DNA of 64,000 nt from Shewanella sp. OMA3-2. GTDB taxonomy: Bacteria; Pseudomonadota; Gammaproteobacteria; Enterobacterales; Shewanellaceae. The position numbers and the translations under genes are program-made. The notes below the pieces were generated by a model. That model saw nothing but the letters and a program-made list of their open reading frames with translations, made no database searches and had not been told where the DNA came from. How positions within the stretch are numbered: the first letter of the stretch is position 1; every line of letters begins with the position of its first letter. Positions 62,923 through 64,000 of the stretch are shown here, one piece after another. The DNA lies in the NCBI RefSeq assembly GCF_021513195.1, contig NZ_CP090974.1, forward strand, positions 3,980,001 through 4,044,000, written 5' to 3'.

Positions 62923-62948
62923 TCTACCTAGGCAATTGGAGGATAAAT

Positions 62949-63236
62949 ATGCACATCACCTTAGCGGGTCACCATATTGAAATTACTGAATCACTGAGAG
63001 AATATGTTACAAATAAGTTTACAAAACTTGAACGACATTTCGATCAGATCAATAATGTCCAAGTAGTATTGAATGTCGAAAAGCAGTTACAGAAAGCTGA
63101 AGCAAAAGTCAGCCTAAATGGCACTGAAGTATTTGCCACTGCTGAACATGCTGACATGTATCACGCCATAGACGCCCTGATTGACAAGCTCGATCGTCAG
63201 GTCATTAAACATAAAGAGAAATTAACTAAACATTAA
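62949..63236 (+). CDS. hpf: Short ribosome hibernation factor HPF
   Basis: A 95-residue short-form HPF (HITLAGHHIEITESLREYVT, KFTKLERHFDQINNVQVVLN, FATAEHADMYHAIDALIDKL). It promotes 100S ribosome dimers in stationary phase. GGAGG precedes the start. Its stop overlaps the ptsN ATG. Confidence 0.93.
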   Translation: MHITLAGHHIEITESLREYVTNKFTKLERHFDQINNVQVVLNVEKQLQKAEAKVSLNGTEVFATAEHADMYHAIDALIDKLDRQVIKHKEKLTKH

Positions 63237-63682
63237 TGATGGAACTTAGTACCATCCTGCAGCCGGAATGCACCTCCTGTGCCACACCGGGCAGTAAGAA
63301 AAAGGTACTGGAACTTATCAGCGATTTAGTCGCTGCCCAGTACCCATCCCTCTCCTCACAAGAGATTTTTGAAAGCCTAGTGGCTAGAGAAAAAATGGGT
63401 AGCACAGGAATCGGCTCTGGCATTGCAATTCCGCATGGACGACTCACGACCATCGAGCGCCCTATCGCCGTTTTTGTAAAGTGCGAAGAGGCTATTTCAT
63501 TTGATGCTATAGACAAACAACCTGTGGATCTCTTATTTGCACTTTTAGTACCCGCTGATCAATGCCAACAGCATCTGAGTACTTTATCCTTAATGGCAGA
63601 AAAATTGTCAGATAAACATATCCTTAAACAGTTACGTAAAGCGAGTAACGCAACCGAACTTTACCAGGTCATCACAACATGA
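63236..63682 (+). CDS. ptsN: Nitrogen PTS EIIA component PtsN
   Basis: A 148-residue EIIA-Ntr domain with the phosphorylated His in [18 protein letters not shown]. Other motifs are [14 protein letters not shown] and [20 protein letters not shown]. It links nitrogen and carbon status to K+ uptake and other targets. It overlaps hpf by 1 bp and rapZ by 4 bp. Confidence 0.95.
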   Translation: MMELSTILQPECTSCATPGSKKKVLELISDLVAAQYPSLSSQEIFESLVAREKMGSTGIGSGIAIPHGRLTTIERPIAVFVKCEEAISFDAIDKQPVDLLFALLVPADQCQQHLSTLSLMAEKLSDKHILKQLRKASNATELYQVITT

Positions 63683-64000
63683 AATTAGTTATTGTATCCG
63701 GTCGTTCAGGCTCGGGTAAATCTGTCGCACTAAGAGTACTAGAAGACCTAGGCTACTATTGTGTTGATAACTTACCATTACCTTTGATTGGACGGCTCTT
63801 AGAGCAGCTTAGAAACACCAATGAACTGGTGGCGATTAGTGTTGATGTTAGAAATATAGAAGAGCAAGGTAAAGTATTAAAGCAGCAGCTTGCGTGGTTA
63901 TCTAACGATACTGAAATTATTAGCTTTTTTTACAAGCAAGTGATGAAGCCCTGTTAAAACGATACAGTGAAACCCGAAGACTGCACCCTTTATCGAAAAA
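63679..64000 (+). pseudogene. rapZ: RNase adaptor RapZ, partial at window edge and frameshifted
   Basis: The N-terminal part has the P-loop [20 protein letters not shown] and the [16 protein letters not shown] motif of RapZ, which guides RNase E to the GlmZ small RNA. The frame closes at 63957. Adding one T to the T7 run at 63925-63931 continues it as [20 protein letters not shown] and RRLHPLS up to the window end, the expected RapZ sequence. So this is a single-base homopolymer deletion plus truncation by the window edge. Confidence 0.9.

Overview
The window is chromosomal DNA from a gammaproteobacterium of the Alteromonadales, most likely a low-GC Shewanella. I infer this from gene content and order: motX (polar-flagellum T-ring) beside rnr-rlmB and purA; murA-ibaG-mlaBCDEF divergent from yrbG-kdsD-kdsC-lptCAB-rpoN-hpf-ptsN-rapZ; degQ-degS beside zapE and rplM-rpsI; and a curlin pair next to a subtilase, a CsgD-like regulator and serA. 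Nearly all of it is ordinary chromosome. I see no tRNA, rRNA, CRISPR array, phage or complete insertion sequence.

Layout. 1-3.1 kb: partial DUF47/PhoU-like gene, a frameshifted CYTH (YgiF-like) gene and a METTL25-like methyltransferase. 3.4-9.6 kb: a CzcCBA-type heavy-metal efflux operon with a divergent MerR-family regulator and a textbook 19-bp-spacer MerR promoter. 9.6-13.9 kb: a CPA1 antiporter, a heme catalase preceded by a 16-codon upstream ORF, a small membrane protein and a hotdog thioesterase. 14-19.7 kb: secreted subtilase, minor curlin, a very large acidic curlin and a CsgD-like regulator. 20-30 kb: YjdF-like protein, serA, ygfZ, an unknown membrane protein, a DPP-IV-type peptidase, fbp and a dicarboxylate symporter. 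Two non-coding repeat elements lie here: a 263-bp MITE-like element inserted in the loop of the serA terminator, and a 300-bp composite of nested palindromes. 30-36.6 kb: a four-gene SMC / MukE-like / MukF-like / TOPRIM operon related to Wadjet (JetABCD) and MksBEFG, in the unusual order C-B-A-D. This is the best candidate for an unusual defence or plasmid-control system. 36.9-47.5 kb: rpsF-priB-rpsR-rplI, a DUF481 protein, an MFS transporter, rlmB-rnr-motX, purA, yjeT and rplM-rpsI. 47.7-64 kb: zapE, degQ-degS, the murA/Mla phospholipid-transport operon and the Kdo/LPS-transport/rpoN operon, running off the end inside rapZ.

A general caution: six otherwise well-conserved genes (CYTH, czcA, the catalase, the SMC gene, rnr twice, rapZ) are each broken by single-base indels in short homopolymers. 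Supplying or removing one base restores a family-like protein in every case. The simplest explanation is residual sequencing or assembly indels, so these genes are probably intact in the organism. I marked them as broken because the given sequence is broken.
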